The notes below the pieces were generated by a model. The model had not been told where the DNA came from and searched no databases. It saw only the letters and a program-made list of their open reading frames with translations. 64,000 nucleotides of DNA from Kribbella sp. NBC_00382 (lineage in GTDB: Bacteria; Actinomycetota; Actinomycetes; Propionibacteriales; Kribbellaceae): assembly GCF_036067295.1 (NCBI RefSeq), contig NZ_CP107954.1, positions 5,642,001 to 5,706,000 on the forward strand. Direction: 5' to 3'. Positions 53,641 to 61,309 of the stretch are shown piece after piece. The position numbers and the translations under genes were made by a program. The number at the start of each line of letters is the position of its first letter. Within the stretch, counting starts at the first letter, position 1.

Positions 53641-53733
53641 CCCCGCTCCGGGCCTACGCCTGCCCCGTCCCCGGCCCCCGCTCCGGGCCTACGCCTGCCC
53701 CCCCGTCCCCGGCCCCGGGCCTACGCCTCGCCC
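53641..53733. repeat. GC-rich tandem repeat (about 2.6 units)
   Basis: The unit GCTCCGGGCCTACGCCTGCC, then GTCCCCGG, recurs at 53641-53674, 53675-53712 and partly 53713-53733. It lies directly after the glycosyltransferase gene and before the large palindrome. No gene is seen between 53606 and 54128. Confidence 0.7.
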
Positions 53734-53762
53734 TTCAGCCGCCCAGCCCCGGCCCACGCCCT

Positions 53763-53867
53763 CGCCGCCCCGTTTCGGTGGTTAACCCCTCACCTTGTGG
53801 GTTGTCACCCCGGAATATCGGGTGGCAACCCACAACCTCAGGGGATAACCACCCAAATGGGGCGGCG
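53763..53867. repeat. 105-bp imperfect palindrome centred at 53815
   Basis: Positions 53763 to 53810 pair with 53820 to 53867 around the centre with about five mismatches and two G-T pairs. The arms contain GTGGTTA, CCCCT and TTGTGGGTTG. It could fold as a large hairpin and may be an extragenic repeat family or a terminator. Confidence 0.85.
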
Positions 53868-53960
53868 CCTCGAGGGCCCTCGCGCCCCCGGGGGCCCGCG
53901 GGTGAGAGGACGAGGGCGGAGGGGCGAAGGCGGAGCGGGCGGGGGCGTACGCCCTGGGCT

Positions 53961-54050
53961 GGGGACGGGGCGGAGCGGGCGAGGTGGGGCCGGCGGTCGG
54001 GCGGAGCGGGCGAGGTGGGGCCGGGGGACGGGGCGGAGCGGGTACTGCGG
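53961..54050. repeat. Purine-rich tandem repeat
   Basis: GGCGGAGCGGGCGAGGTGG recurs at about 53969 and 53999 and as a shortened third copy up to 54050. It resembles the complement of the tandem repeat on the other side of the palindrome, so the repeats may be parts of one larger element. Confidence 0.6.
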
Positions 54051-54092
54051 GGCGGTGCGACTGAGGGGGAGGGGCGGGTGGGGCTGGAGGTG

Positions 54093-54121
54093 GTGGACGG
54101 CGAGGGGTGATCATGTACTGT
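54093..54121 (+). promoter_or_regulatory. Promoter of the alanine leader peptide and AlaRS-like gene
   Basis: GTGGAC (54093-54098) and TACTGT (54116-54121) are 17 bp apart. The -10 box ends 7 nt before the leader ATG at 54129, which suggests a leaderless start, matching several other promoters in the window. Confidence 0.6.
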
Positions 54122-54128
54122 TGGTGAC

Positions 54129-54194
54129 ATGCATCAGATGTCTTTCGTCGCAGTAGCCGTACGAGCTTCGTGCTCTCCGGCTGCCGCTGCCTGA
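54129..54194 (+). CDS. Alanine-rich leader peptide of an attenuator
   Basis: The 21-residue frame starts MHQMSFVAVAV and ends in SPAAAA. Ala codons are 7 of 21 (codons 8, 10, 13 and 18-21), the last four directly before TGA. The ATG is at the expected place for a leaderless transcript. The peptide is followed 15 nt later by a strong terminator hairpin and then by an AlaRS-like gene. This is the layout of amino-acid-controlled transcription attenuation. There is no protein homology to prove expression; a GTG at 54124 in another frame is less convincing. Confidence 0.75.
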   Translation: MHQMSFVAVAVRASCSPAAAA

Positions 54195-54242
54195 CATCTT
54201 CTTCACCCCAACCGGCGACCGGAAACGGTCCGCCGGTTTTTT
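54176..54242 (+). promoter_or_regulatory. Attenuator: terminator hairpin and competing antiterminator
   Basis: Terminator: 54210-54221 pairs with 54226-54238 (12 bp, one bulged C, GAAA tetraloop) and is followed by six T (54237-54242). Antiterminator: 54176-54186, which spans the Ala-codon run, pairs with 54213-54223 in ten pairs (one G-T) with a single mismatch, taking the terminator's left arm. A ribosome at the leader stop would cover the upstream strand and let the terminator form. A stall at earlier Ala codons could leave it free. Confidence 0.7.
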
Positions 54243-54291
54243 GTTGCCCCGGCTCGTTTCTGGTCATCTCACAGGACAAGGAACAACCGCG

Positions 54292-55446
54292 ATGACCATC
54301 GACAAGACCTTCATCGACTTCTTCCGGCGCAACGGGCACATCCCCACCACGGGGTCCTCGCTGATTCCGCGCCCCGGCGACCCCGTGCTGTTCACGACCT
54401 CGGGCATGCATCCGCTCACGCCGTACCTGGAAGGCGATCCGCATCCACTCGGACGACGACTGGTCGGCGTGCAGCGATGTCTGCGGACGACCGACCTCGA
54501 CGAGGTGGGTGATCCGACCCACCTGACCGTGTTCGAGATGCTCGGCTCCTGGTCGCTCGGCGACTACGGCACCGAGCAGACGCTGCGCTGGGGATTCGAC
54601 CTGCTGACCGAAGGCTTCAAGATCAGCAAGGACCGCCTGTACGTGACGGTGTTCGGCGGCGACGACCAGGTCCCGCTCGACCAGGAATCACTCACTACCT
54701 GGCAGGACCTCGGCCTGCCGATCGAGCTGACCACCGACGACAACTGGTGGTCGAACGGCCCGACCGGACCCTGCGGCCCCGACTCGGAGATCTTCGTCTG
54801 GACCGGAGACGGCGACCCGGAGGGCACCCCGACCACCGACGACCGCTGGGTCGAGGTGTGGAACCACGTGATGATGCGGTACCGCCGCCTCGACAACCAC
54901 GAGCTGCAGCCGCTGAGCCAGCAGAACATCGACACCGGCCTCGGCCTCGAGCGCCTGACCATGCTGCTGGAGGGCAAGAGGTCGGTCTACGAGACAACCC
55001 TGTTCGAGCCGTGGACGCGGATCATCCCTCAGCTGTGGAAGCTAGACGAGACCGACGAGCGGATCGTCATCGACCACCTGCGGTCGAGCATGGTGATCAT
55101 CGGCGATGGCGTGCACCCGTCGAACACCGGCCGTGGCTACGTGCTGCGCCGGCTGATCCGCCGCGTGCTCACCCTGCTCTGGCGCTCCGACGACAGCCGG
55201 ACGCTGTCCGATCTGCCGATGGAGCTGTTCGAGCACACCGGCGAGCACTTCCACCAGGGCGAGGTGCTCACCCTGGTTCGGCGGATCCTGATCGACGAGG
55301 AGATCCGATTCAGCAACCTGCTCGAGCGCGGCCGCCGGATCCTCAGCCACGAACGCTTCCAGAAGACCCTCGACGACTCCGACTTCGACTACCTCCACGA
55401 GACCCACGGCTTGCCCCGCGATCTCGTGCTCCAGTTAGTTGCTTGA
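54292..55446 (+). CDS. AlaRS-like protein, catalytic domain only
   Basis: The 384-residue protein matches the aminoacylation core of class II alanyl-tRNA synthetase: FFRRNGHIPTTGSSLIPRPGDPVLFTTSGM, GVQRCLRTTDLDEVG, HLTVFEMLGSWSLGDYG, WWSNGPTGPCGPDSEIF (tRNA-synt_2c motifs 2-like), GLGLERL and GRGYVLRRLIRR. Editing and C-Ala domains are absent; a full AlaRS has about 880 residues. It may activate alanine but need another partner, or charge a non-tRNA carrier. ATG 54292 has AAGGAA 8 nt upstream. It lies downstream of an alanine-rich leader and overlaps a convergent esterase gene by 12 bp. Confidence 0.85.
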   Translation: MTIDKTFIDFFRRNGHIPTTGSSLIPRPGDPVLFTTSGMHPLTPYLEGDPHPLGRRLVGVQRCLRTTDLDEVGDPTHLTVFEMLGSWSLGDYGTEQTLRWGFDLLTEGFKISKDRLYVTVFGGDDQVPLDQESLTTWQDLGLPIELTTDDNWWSNGPTGPCGPDSEIFVWTGDGDPEGTPTTDDRWVEVWNHVMMRYRRLDNHELQPLSQQNIDTGLGLERLTMLLEGKRSVYETTLFEPWTRIIPQLWKLDETDERIVIDHLRSSMVIIGDGVHPSNTGRGYVLRRLIRRVLTLLWRSDDSRTLSDLPMELFEHTGEHFHQGEVLTLVRRILIDEEIRFSNLLERGRRILSHERFQKTLDDSDFDYLHETHGLPRDLVLQLVA

Positions 55447-56910
55447 AATCCAGAGCGCCAGCTCAGCAGCCCGCGGGTTCTCCACCAGTCGGGTGGGGAG
55501 GCCGAACGTCATCACCGGCCGGGTGGTCGTCTCGTACGCCGACCAGCCCGGCCGGCCCGTCGTCGCAAAGGACACCCACGCGGCATGCATCGAGTCGGCA
55601 ACTGACTGCGGCGGCTCAGCGCCGTACAGGGGAGAGGTCGCCGTCGCCAACGTGTCGAACACGAACGGCAACTCAAGCGCATGGCACGCGTGCAGCCCAT
55701 CGAGCGCCGACTGCCAGTCGAACTCGTACAGGTACGCCGTCGCATGCGCGCGCTGGGCTAGCGCGAGCTGGAGCGTCGGCAAGCTGAAGAACCCGTCGCT
55801 GACCACCGCGCTGAAGACCTCACCGGGCGACTCATCAGGCCGGTTCGCCGCGTATACCGCCGCGATCGCCGGATCGATCCCCAACCGGCTGAGCAGCACC
55901 GGCAACGCCTCGGCGGTGATCGCGGCTGCCATCCCGGACGGAATCGAGAAGAGCCGCATCTCCTCCGTCGTCGTACCGATCAACAGATCGACCCCGGCTG
56001 CGGAGCCGGCCGCGATCGCGTCCAGCGGCCGCGTTGGTACTGAGTCGTCGATCACCGGGAAGAACGGCATGATCCCGCCACCCGCGCTGACCACGGTCGC
56101 ACCCCAGCGCGCCGGATCCGGGTTCTGCCGCAGCTCCGCCGCCACCACGCGTTGCGCGGCGAGCAGCTCCTCGATCGCCACCGAGGTGAACCCGGCCGCA
56201 GTCGAATCCACCCCGAGCCGCTTCGCCACCTCCGCGGTGATCACGGCGCCATCCGCAGCGAGCGCCGTCGCAGTCGCCGAACCACTCTGCACGATCGCCT
56301 GCTGGAACAGACCGGTCGCCGACGGCATCGACATCAGCGTGGCGACACTCATCCCACCCGCCGACTGACCGGCGATCGTCACGCGTCCCGAGTCGCCGCC
56401 GAACGCCGCGATGTTCTCCTGCACCCACCGCAGGGCCGCCACCTGATCGAGCAGCCCACGGTTGCTCGGGGCATCCTTCAGCACCCCGAAGCCCTGTACG
56501 CCGAGCCGGTAGTTGACCCCCACCAGGATCACGCCATCACGGGCGAAGGCGGTTCCGTCGTACGCCGGAATCGCATTGGACCCGTTGCGGAAGGCGCCGC
56601 CGTGGAACCAGACGAGCACCGGCAATCCGGTCCCGCCTGGCGTCCACACGTTGAGGTTGAGGAACTCCGGTCCTGCCGTCAGGGGGTTCGTCAGCAGTAC
56701 GTCGTACGGGGGCTCGTACGGCGGCTGCGGTGCGGTCGACCCCAGTGTGATCGCATCCCGTACTCCGTCCCAGGCTGGCGGCGGCTCGGGTGCCTGGAAG
56801 GCCTTCGGGCCAGCCGGGTCGGCGGCGTACGGGATGCCTAAATAGGCGGTGATCCCGTCAGTGGTCGTGCCCCGGAGCTGCCCCGACGATGTCACCGCGA
56901 TGGAGTCCAT
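55435..56910 (-). CDS. Carboxylesterase (type B esterase family)
   Basis: The 491-residue protein is a type B carboxylesterase: LGIPYA near the start, LVWFHGGAFRNGS oxyanion loop, GRVTIAGQSAGGMS with nucleophile Ser, a late Glu/Asp and GLHACHALELPFVF with the catalytic His. No signal peptide is visible. ATG 56910 (MDSIAVTSSG) is chosen; in-frame ATGs at 56919 and 56922 are alternatives. The start lies 53 bp inside the EamA gene's 3' end, so the two are probably co-transcribed. Confidence 0.9.
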   Translation of the reverse strand: MDSIAVTSSGQLRGTTTDGITAYLGIPYAADPAGPKAFQAPEPPPAWDGVRDAITLGSTAPQPPYEPPYDVLLTNPLTAGPEFLNLNVWTPGGTGLPVLVWFHGGAFRNGSNAIPAYDGTAFARDGVILVGVNYRLGVQGFGVLKDAPSNRGLLDQVAALRWVQENIAAFGGDSGRVTIAGQSAGGMSVATLMSMPSATGLFQQAIVQSGSATATALAADGAVITAEVAKRLGVDSTAAGFTSVAIEELLAAQRVVAAELRQNPDPARWGATVVSAGGGIMPFFPVIDDSVPTRPLDAIAAGSAAGVDLLIGTTTEEMRLFSIPSGMAAAITAEALPVLLSRLGIDPAIAAVYAANRPDESPGEVFSAVVSDGFFSLPTLQLALAQRAHATAYLYEFDWQSALDGLHACHALELPFVFDTLATATSPLYGAEPPQSVADSMHAAWVSFATTGRPGWSAYETTTRPVMTFGLPTRLVENPRAAELALWISSN

Positions 56911-57871
56911 ACAGGTCATCATCCCCTGCCGGCGGTACCTCCGGCGGTGCGACCTTGCCCACTGACGACTGCGCGACGAAGGCGCCGAGCAGCACGATCG
57001 CGCCACCGATGATCTGGTTGGTGGTGAGCGTCTCGTTGAGCAGAATCAAGGCGAAGATGCTCGCCGCCACTACCTCGAGGTACGCGACCGCGCCGCCGAT
57101 CGCCGCCGACAGCCGCTGTACCGCCGCAGCGCCGGCCAGGTAGGCGACGACTGTGCTGACCACGATCAGCCAGGCCGCGAAGATCCAGCCCGGTGCGGAC
57201 CGGTCGCCGATCGCGATCGTGTCGGTGAGGGTGTGCCACGGGATCGTCCACGGCACTGCCACGACGGTCAGCGCGATCGAGCCGACGACACTGCCGGCCG
57301 CCGTCATCACGAGCGGGTCGGCGATGCCGGTGAGCTTGTCGATCAGGATGAAGTACGTCGCCTGGCAGGCGGCCGCGCCGAGTCCGGCGAGCAGGCCGAT
57401 CAGGTCGAGCTTGAGGCCGGACCAGATCTCGACGACTGTCGCCAGGCCGACGAGCGCGATCGCGACGCCCAGTACGGCCGAGCGCGGTACGGCGACCTTG
57501 CGGCCGAACTTGAGCCAGCCGACCACGAGCAGCGGGCCGGAGAACTCCAGCAACAAGGCGATCCCGACTGGGAGCCTGCTGGCAGCGACGAAGAACAGGG
57601 TCTGGCAGCCGGCGATCCCGGTCAGGCCGTAGAGAACGAGCTGCGGCCAGGAGCGTCGCGCGGCCGCAACGCCGGCGCTGCCGCGGAAGATCAGTACCAG
57701 CGGGACGAGGATGACGGTCGCGCCGAGAATCCGGATCCAGGCCGCCTGTTCAGGCGACATCCCGGCCTCGATCAGCGCCTTCGCGAACGGCCCCGATCCG
57801 CCGAACGTGATCGCCGAGAACACGGCGAAACCCAGTCCGACGGACTTGGTCCGCGCAGCGTCGTGTGCCAT
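56858..57871 (-). CDS. EamA/DMT-superfamily transporter
   Basis: The 337-residue membrane protein has ten helices in two EamA repeats, with FGGSGPFAKALIEAGMSP near the start and a second repeat from about residue 155. Such proteins export amino acids or other metabolites; the substrate is unknown. GGAGGTGG is just upstream of ATG 57871. The overlap with the carboxylesterase suggests joint expression. Upstream, near 57921-57950, the repeated ACACTC sequence could bind a regulator. Confidence 0.9.
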   Translation of the reverse strand: MAHDAARTKSVGLGFAVFSAITFGGSGPFAKALIEAGMSPEQAAWIRILGATVILVPLVLIFRGSAGVAAARRSWPQLVLYGLTGIAGCQTLFFVAASRLPVGIALLLEFSGPLLVVGWLKFGRKVAVPRSAVLGVAIALVGLATVVEIWSGLKLDLIGLLAGLGAAACQATYFILIDKLTGIADPLVMTAAGSVVGSIALTVVAVPWTIPWHTLTDTIAIGDRSAPGWIFAAWLIVVSTVVAYLAGAAAVQRLSAAIGGAVAYLEVVAASIFALILLNETLTTNQIIGGAIVLLGAFVAQSSVGKVAPPEVPPAGDDDLYGLHRGDIVGAAPGHDH

Positions 57872-58018
57872 CCCTGTTCCACCTCCACGTGCTCTCCCAG
57901 CCTTCAGCAGGCCGGGAACCTGTACATGGGCGTAACACTCTCACACTCATTACAGGGCCGTCGAGAGCTTTGCCGAGGCGTGGACGGGCGCCGCCAGGGC
58001 ATGTGGATGAAGAGGCGG

Positions 58019-58708
58019 TCAGAGCACGTTGACGGCGCGGGCCGCGACGACCGCGATGGTCAGCAGCGCCATCGCGGACTGGAACCCCATCAGCGTCTTG
58101 ACTCGGGCGGTGAGCGGCATCGTGTCGGTCGGGCTGAACGCGGTGGACGCCGTGAACGCGACGAAGAGATAGTCGGTGAAACCGGGGAGCCAGCGTTCCC
58201 AGCCGGGGAGATCAACGGTCATCTGTGGAAAGAGCAGATCCGCGCGCTCTTCCTCGTGCTCATGCTCGGGCATCCGCGCGAACGGACCGCCCCGGTCGAT
58301 CTCCCAGTACCAGAGCGCGAACGCGACCACGTTCGTCACCCAGATCAGCAGCGCGGCCTTCACCAGCACCCTGCCGTCCGCGGTCTCACCGGAGGCGAGC
58401 AGGACGATCAGGCTGATCAGGTAGACGGCGTTGATGGCGACGAGTACCGCGACCAGGACGAGCTCGATCCAGCGCAACCAGGTCTCGTCGCGGCGCAGGT
58501 GGAACGGATTCGTCCAGATCAACGGAATCAGCAGCGCGCCACCGATGGCCGGCATGATCCACCGCGGCGCTTCCATGATCTGCGCCGGCACCGCCAGTTG
58601 CAGCCCAAGCGCCACAATCACGGCCAACGAAGCCGGCCACCGCCGAGTGTGCCGATCACTGCGCGCAGGTGCTTTCGGGACCTTGCTCATCCAAGCATTC
58701 TCACTCAC
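58019..58708 (-). CDS. DUF1345-like membrane protein
   Basis: The 229-residue protein has five or six helices and the conserved C-terminal part GFTDYLFVAFTASTAFSPTDTMPLT, typical of the DUF1345 family. Function is unknown. GTG 58708 overlaps the ArsR-type gene stop in a GTGA arrangement; ATG 58690 is an alternative. It should be under the same control as the regulator. Confidence 0.85.
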   Translation of the reverse strand: MSENAWMSKVPKAPARSDRHTRRWPASLAVIVALGLQLAVPAQIMEAPRWIMPAIGGALLIPLIWTNPFHLRRDETWLRWIELVLVAVLVAINAVYLISLIVLLASGETADGRVLVKAALLIWVTNVVAFALWYWEIDRGGPFARMPEHEHEEERADLLFPQMTVDLPGWERWLPGFTDYLFVAFTASTAFSPTDTMPLTARVKTLMGFQSAMALLTIAVVAARAVNVL

Positions 58709-59682
58709 CCGATGGACGCATCGACCACGGCTTGCCCGACCTCGGTACGCCGATAGTGCACCTGATGCCCCGTACGCCGCCGAGTCGCCAGCCCGGCTGC
58801 GTGGAGGGCGGACAGGTGCTCGGCAACTGTCGCCAGGGCGAGCCCGTACTGCGCCGCTAACGCGGTGGTCGTCGCCGGCGGATCGAGTGCGACCAGCAGG
58901 GTGGCGCGGGTGCGGCCGAGCAAGGTTGCGAGCGGATCGGGTGGGGCCGGCGCGTCGGACCAGAGGCGAGCGGAGCCGCGGGCCGGGTACACGAGAGTTG
59001 GCTGATAACCGTCTGCGGTGACGACGACAAGGAATGGCCAGGCGAAGGCGCCGGGGATGAGCAGGAGACCCTCGCCGGTCAACTCGTGATCGGGGGAGTT
59101 GTAGCGGGAGGCAACCAGTTGGCCGTCCTGCCAGGTGAGCGTCGGATGGAGATCGTCGAAGAGCTTCGCCAGCCCGCCCGAGGTCAGTTGCGCGCCGCGG
59201 TGCGCGATGTCGTCGTCGAGCACGCGGCTGATCATCGCCCAGTCCGGCCGGATCAGCGTCTCCCACGCGCTCTCGATCTGATCCGCCATCCGCTCTCGCG
59301 TTCCCGAGAGATCAGAGAGCATTTTCTCGATCTCCGGAGCACCGGGGTTGTTCTGCCCGTCCCGCGACCAGATCAGCTCCTGCCGCACCCGCTCCAGCGG
59401 CGTACTCCGAACCCGCGCGATCTCCGTCGAGAACTTGGCCCGCGAAGCCCGCGGTGGCGGCGTCAAAAAGTCAGGCGTAAACCCGAACCGAGGCTGGACC
59501 GCCCGCAACAACCCCAATTCAAGGCCAGCCGCCAACTCCGCCTTACCCTCCACCCAAGGCGAGTACAACGGCCGATACCGATGCAGATTCAGCACCCGCA
59601 CCGCCGACATCGTCTCCCACAACGGCGAAGTCCCAAACCGACACCGCAACGTGTCAGCCTGACTGAACCGCAACACCGTCAT
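58705..59682 (-). CDS. ArsR/SmtB-type helix-turn-helix regulator with N-terminal domain
   Basis: The 325-residue protein has a roughly 240-residue N-terminal domain seen in actinobacterial DUF5937-type regulators and a C-terminal winged helix (ALAAQYGLALATVAEHLSALHAAGLATRRR, then GHQVHYRRTEVG). It probably represses itself and the divergent MFS gene through TTTCGG-N6-CCGAAA. ATG 59682 follows GAAAG at the operator edge. It overlaps the DUF1345-like gene by 4 bp. Confidence 0.88.
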   Translation of the reverse strand: MTVLRFSQADTLRCRFGTSPLWETMSAVRVLNLHRYRPLYSPWVEGKAELAAGLELGLLRAVQPRFGFTPDFLTPPPRASRAKFSTEIARVRSTPLERVRQELIWSRDGQNNPGAPEIEKMLSDLSGTRERMADQIESAWETLIRPDWAMISRVLDDDIAHRGAQLTSGGLAKLFDDLHPTLTWQDGQLVASRYNSPDHELTGEGLLLIPGAFAWPFLVVVTADGYQPTLVYPARGSARLWSDAPAPPDPLATLLGRTRATLLVALDPPATTTALAAQYGLALATVAEHLSALHAAGLATRRRTGHQVHYRRTEVGQAVVDASIG

Positions 59683-59683
59683 C

Positions 59684-59701
59684 TTTCGGTCACACCCGAA
59701 A
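59684..59701. promoter_or_regulatory. Operator O1 (TTTCGG-N6-CCGAAA) at the ArsR-type gene
   Basis: A perfect inverted repeat with 6-bp arms lies 1 bp before the regulator's ATG. A reverse-strand promoter TTGTCT (59728-59723), 16 bp, TATGTT (59706-59701) overlaps it, so bound repressor would block the start of transcription. Confidence 0.8.
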
Positions 59702-59725
59702 ACATACCCCGCCAAGAGCTACAGA

Positions 59726-59826
59726 CAAGAGCAACTGGCAAGAGCAACTGGCAAGAGCAACTGGCAAGAGCAACTGGCAAGAGCAACTGGCAAGAGCAAC
59801 TGGCAAGAGCAACTGGCAAGAGCAAC
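59726..59826. repeat. 13-bp tandem repeat, seven full copies and one partial
   Basis: CAAGAGCAACTGG repeats seven times without change (59726-59816), followed by a partial eighth copy. It sits upstream of the ArsR promoter and could shift promoter-proximal distances if its copy number varies. The rest of 59827-60064 holds nothing I can assign. Confidence 0.9.
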
Positions 59827-60064
59827 AGACAGAGTCCCCAGTTGGCCTGTGGTTGCTGGAGGCGGGGGGCCGCCAGAAGTGCGGGGTGACGATGTGGTGG
59901 TTACGCAGGCGATCTAGCTCAGGTAGGTGTCCGGTGGGGTATTGGGCAGGCTCCCGGGGGAGACACGCAGGGAGACAGAGGTCGGCTACGGGACAGGCTG
60001 GCGCAGGTTGGGAGCGGCCAAGGGGCTTTGGGTTGGGTGGAGCTGAGTGATCCAGATGGCTTAC

Positions 60065-60091
60065 TTTCGGTCACAGCCGATGGAATACTTT
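60065..60091 (+). promoter_or_regulatory. Operator O2 and -10 box of the MFS gene
   Basis: TTTCGG-TCACAG-CCGATG (60065-60082) shares CTTTCGGTCACA and CCGA with O1 (16 of 17 bases). TACTTT (60086-60091) follows by 3 bp as the -10 box, so O2 covers the -35 and spacer. Bound repressor would prevent polymerase binding. Confidence 0.75.
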
Positions 60092-60121
60092 CCCCGTGCT
60101 GTCCGGCTTCACGCTCGGCGC

Positions 60122-61309
60122 GTGAGTACAACTTCTTCGGGCGTTGGGTATCGCGCTGTGCTGCGTGTGCCCGGGCTGACCAGCGTCTTCGTTGCCCATG
60201 CCGTGTCCATGGCCGGTACGGTGGCCGCGCAAGTCGCGCTTTCCATCCTGGTGTTCGAGCGGACGGGGTCGCCGCTGTTGTCGGCGCTCGTTCTGGTCTG
60301 CTCGTTCCTGCCGTATGCGCTCGGTGGGATCGCGCTCTCTTCGGTGTCTGATCGGTTTCCGGCGCGGCGGGTGTTGGTTTGCTGTGATCTGGTGAGTGCT
60401 GCTTGCATCGCGGGGATGTTGGTTCCGGGGCTGCCGGTGGGCGCTCTCCTGGGGCTTTTGTTGCTGACGGGGGTTGTGGCGCCGGTGTTTGCGGGGGCTC
60501 GGGCGGGGAGTTTGGCGCAGTTGCTGGATGCGGAGTTGTTTCCGGTGGGGCGGTCGTTGCTTAGGGCAATTGCTCAGGTGACGGTGCTGGCCGGGTTCGC
60601 GGTGGGGGCGGTGGCGGTTGCGGCGGTGGGGCCGACTTGGTTGCTGGCGCTTGATGTGGTGACGTTCGTGGCATCGGCGGCGCTGATCGGGTTCGGTACG
60701 CCGTACACGCCGGCGGTTGGGCGTACCGGGAACACCGTGCAGGACTCGCTGACTGGGTTGAGGTACCTGTGGGGCAACATCCCGTTGCGTCGGTTGATCC
60801 TGCTGTCGTGGGTGGTGCCGGCGTTTTCGTCGATGCCTGATGGGCTTGCCGTCGCCTACACGGCGCAGACAGGGGCGGCGACGACGGCCGCGGGAGCGCT
60901 CTTCGCCGGGTACTCCGTCGGAGGCATCCTCGGCGAGCTCGCCGCAGCCCGCCTCACGCCAGACACCCGCCGGCGACTAGTGATCCCGCTCATCCTGCTC
61001 AGCCAGACTCCAGCGATCGCCTTCATCGCCGAGCCGTCCGTCCCGATCGCCGCCGTCCTCCTGGCGATCTCGGGCAGCGGCTACGCGTTCAACCAGGGGA
61101 TCGATCCGCTCATCCTCAACGCCACCGGTACGGAGTACCGGGGCCGCCTTTTCACCGTACAGACAAGCGGCCTGATGGCGATCCAAGGCGTAAGCATCGC
61201 CCTGGCCGGCGCGATCGGCACGGTACTTCGTCCGAACCTCACCATCTGCCTAGCCGGCCTCATCGGCACCACCGTCACCTTGCTCCTGGCCAGAAGAGCG
61301 CTGAGCTAG
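60122..61309 (+). CDS. Major facilitator superfamily transporter
   Basis: The 395-residue protein has 12 helices with the start SVFVAHAVSMAGTVAAQVALSILVF and the helix 2-3 loop SVSDRFPARRVLV (motif A-like). It resembles actinobacterial drug or metabolite exporters. GTG 60122 is preferred because an in-frame ATG at 60080 lies within the operator and -10 box. A 9-codon GTG frame at 60096 ends in GTGA over this start. Regulation by the divergent ArsR-type protein is likely. Confidence 0.88.
   Translation: MSTTSSGVGYRAVLRVPGLTSVFVAHAVSMAGTVAAQVALSILVFERTGSPLLSALVLVCSFLPYALGGIALSSVSDRFPARRVLVCCDLVSAACIAGMLVPGLPVGALLGLLLLTGVVAPVFAGARAGSLAQLLDAELFPVGRSLLRAIAQVTVLAGFAVGAVAVAAVGPTWLLALDVVTFVASAALIGFGTPYTPAVGRTGNTVQDSLTGLRYLWGNIPLRRLILLSWVVPAFSSMPDGLAVAYTAQTGAATTAAGALFAGYSVGGILGELAAARLTPDTRRRLVIPLILLSQTPAIAFIAEPSVPIAAVLLAISGSGYAFNQGIDPLILNATGTEYRGRLFTVQTSGLMAIQGVSIALAGAIGTVLRPNLTICLAGLIGTTVTLLLARRALS

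Noticed and set aside
54270..54292. GGAACAACCGCG resembling the T-box consensus before the AlaRS-like gene
   Set aside because: The match is broken by two extra bases, no specifier stem is visible, and the leader peptide with terminator explains the region better.
57915..57955. Operator palindrome upstream of the EamA gene
   Set aside because: Only GTAA/TTAC ends are symmetric; the middle is a direct ACACTC repeat, too weak to call.
59726..59826. CRISPR array
   Set aside because: The units are 13 bp, contiguous and have no spacers, so it is a simple tandem repeat.
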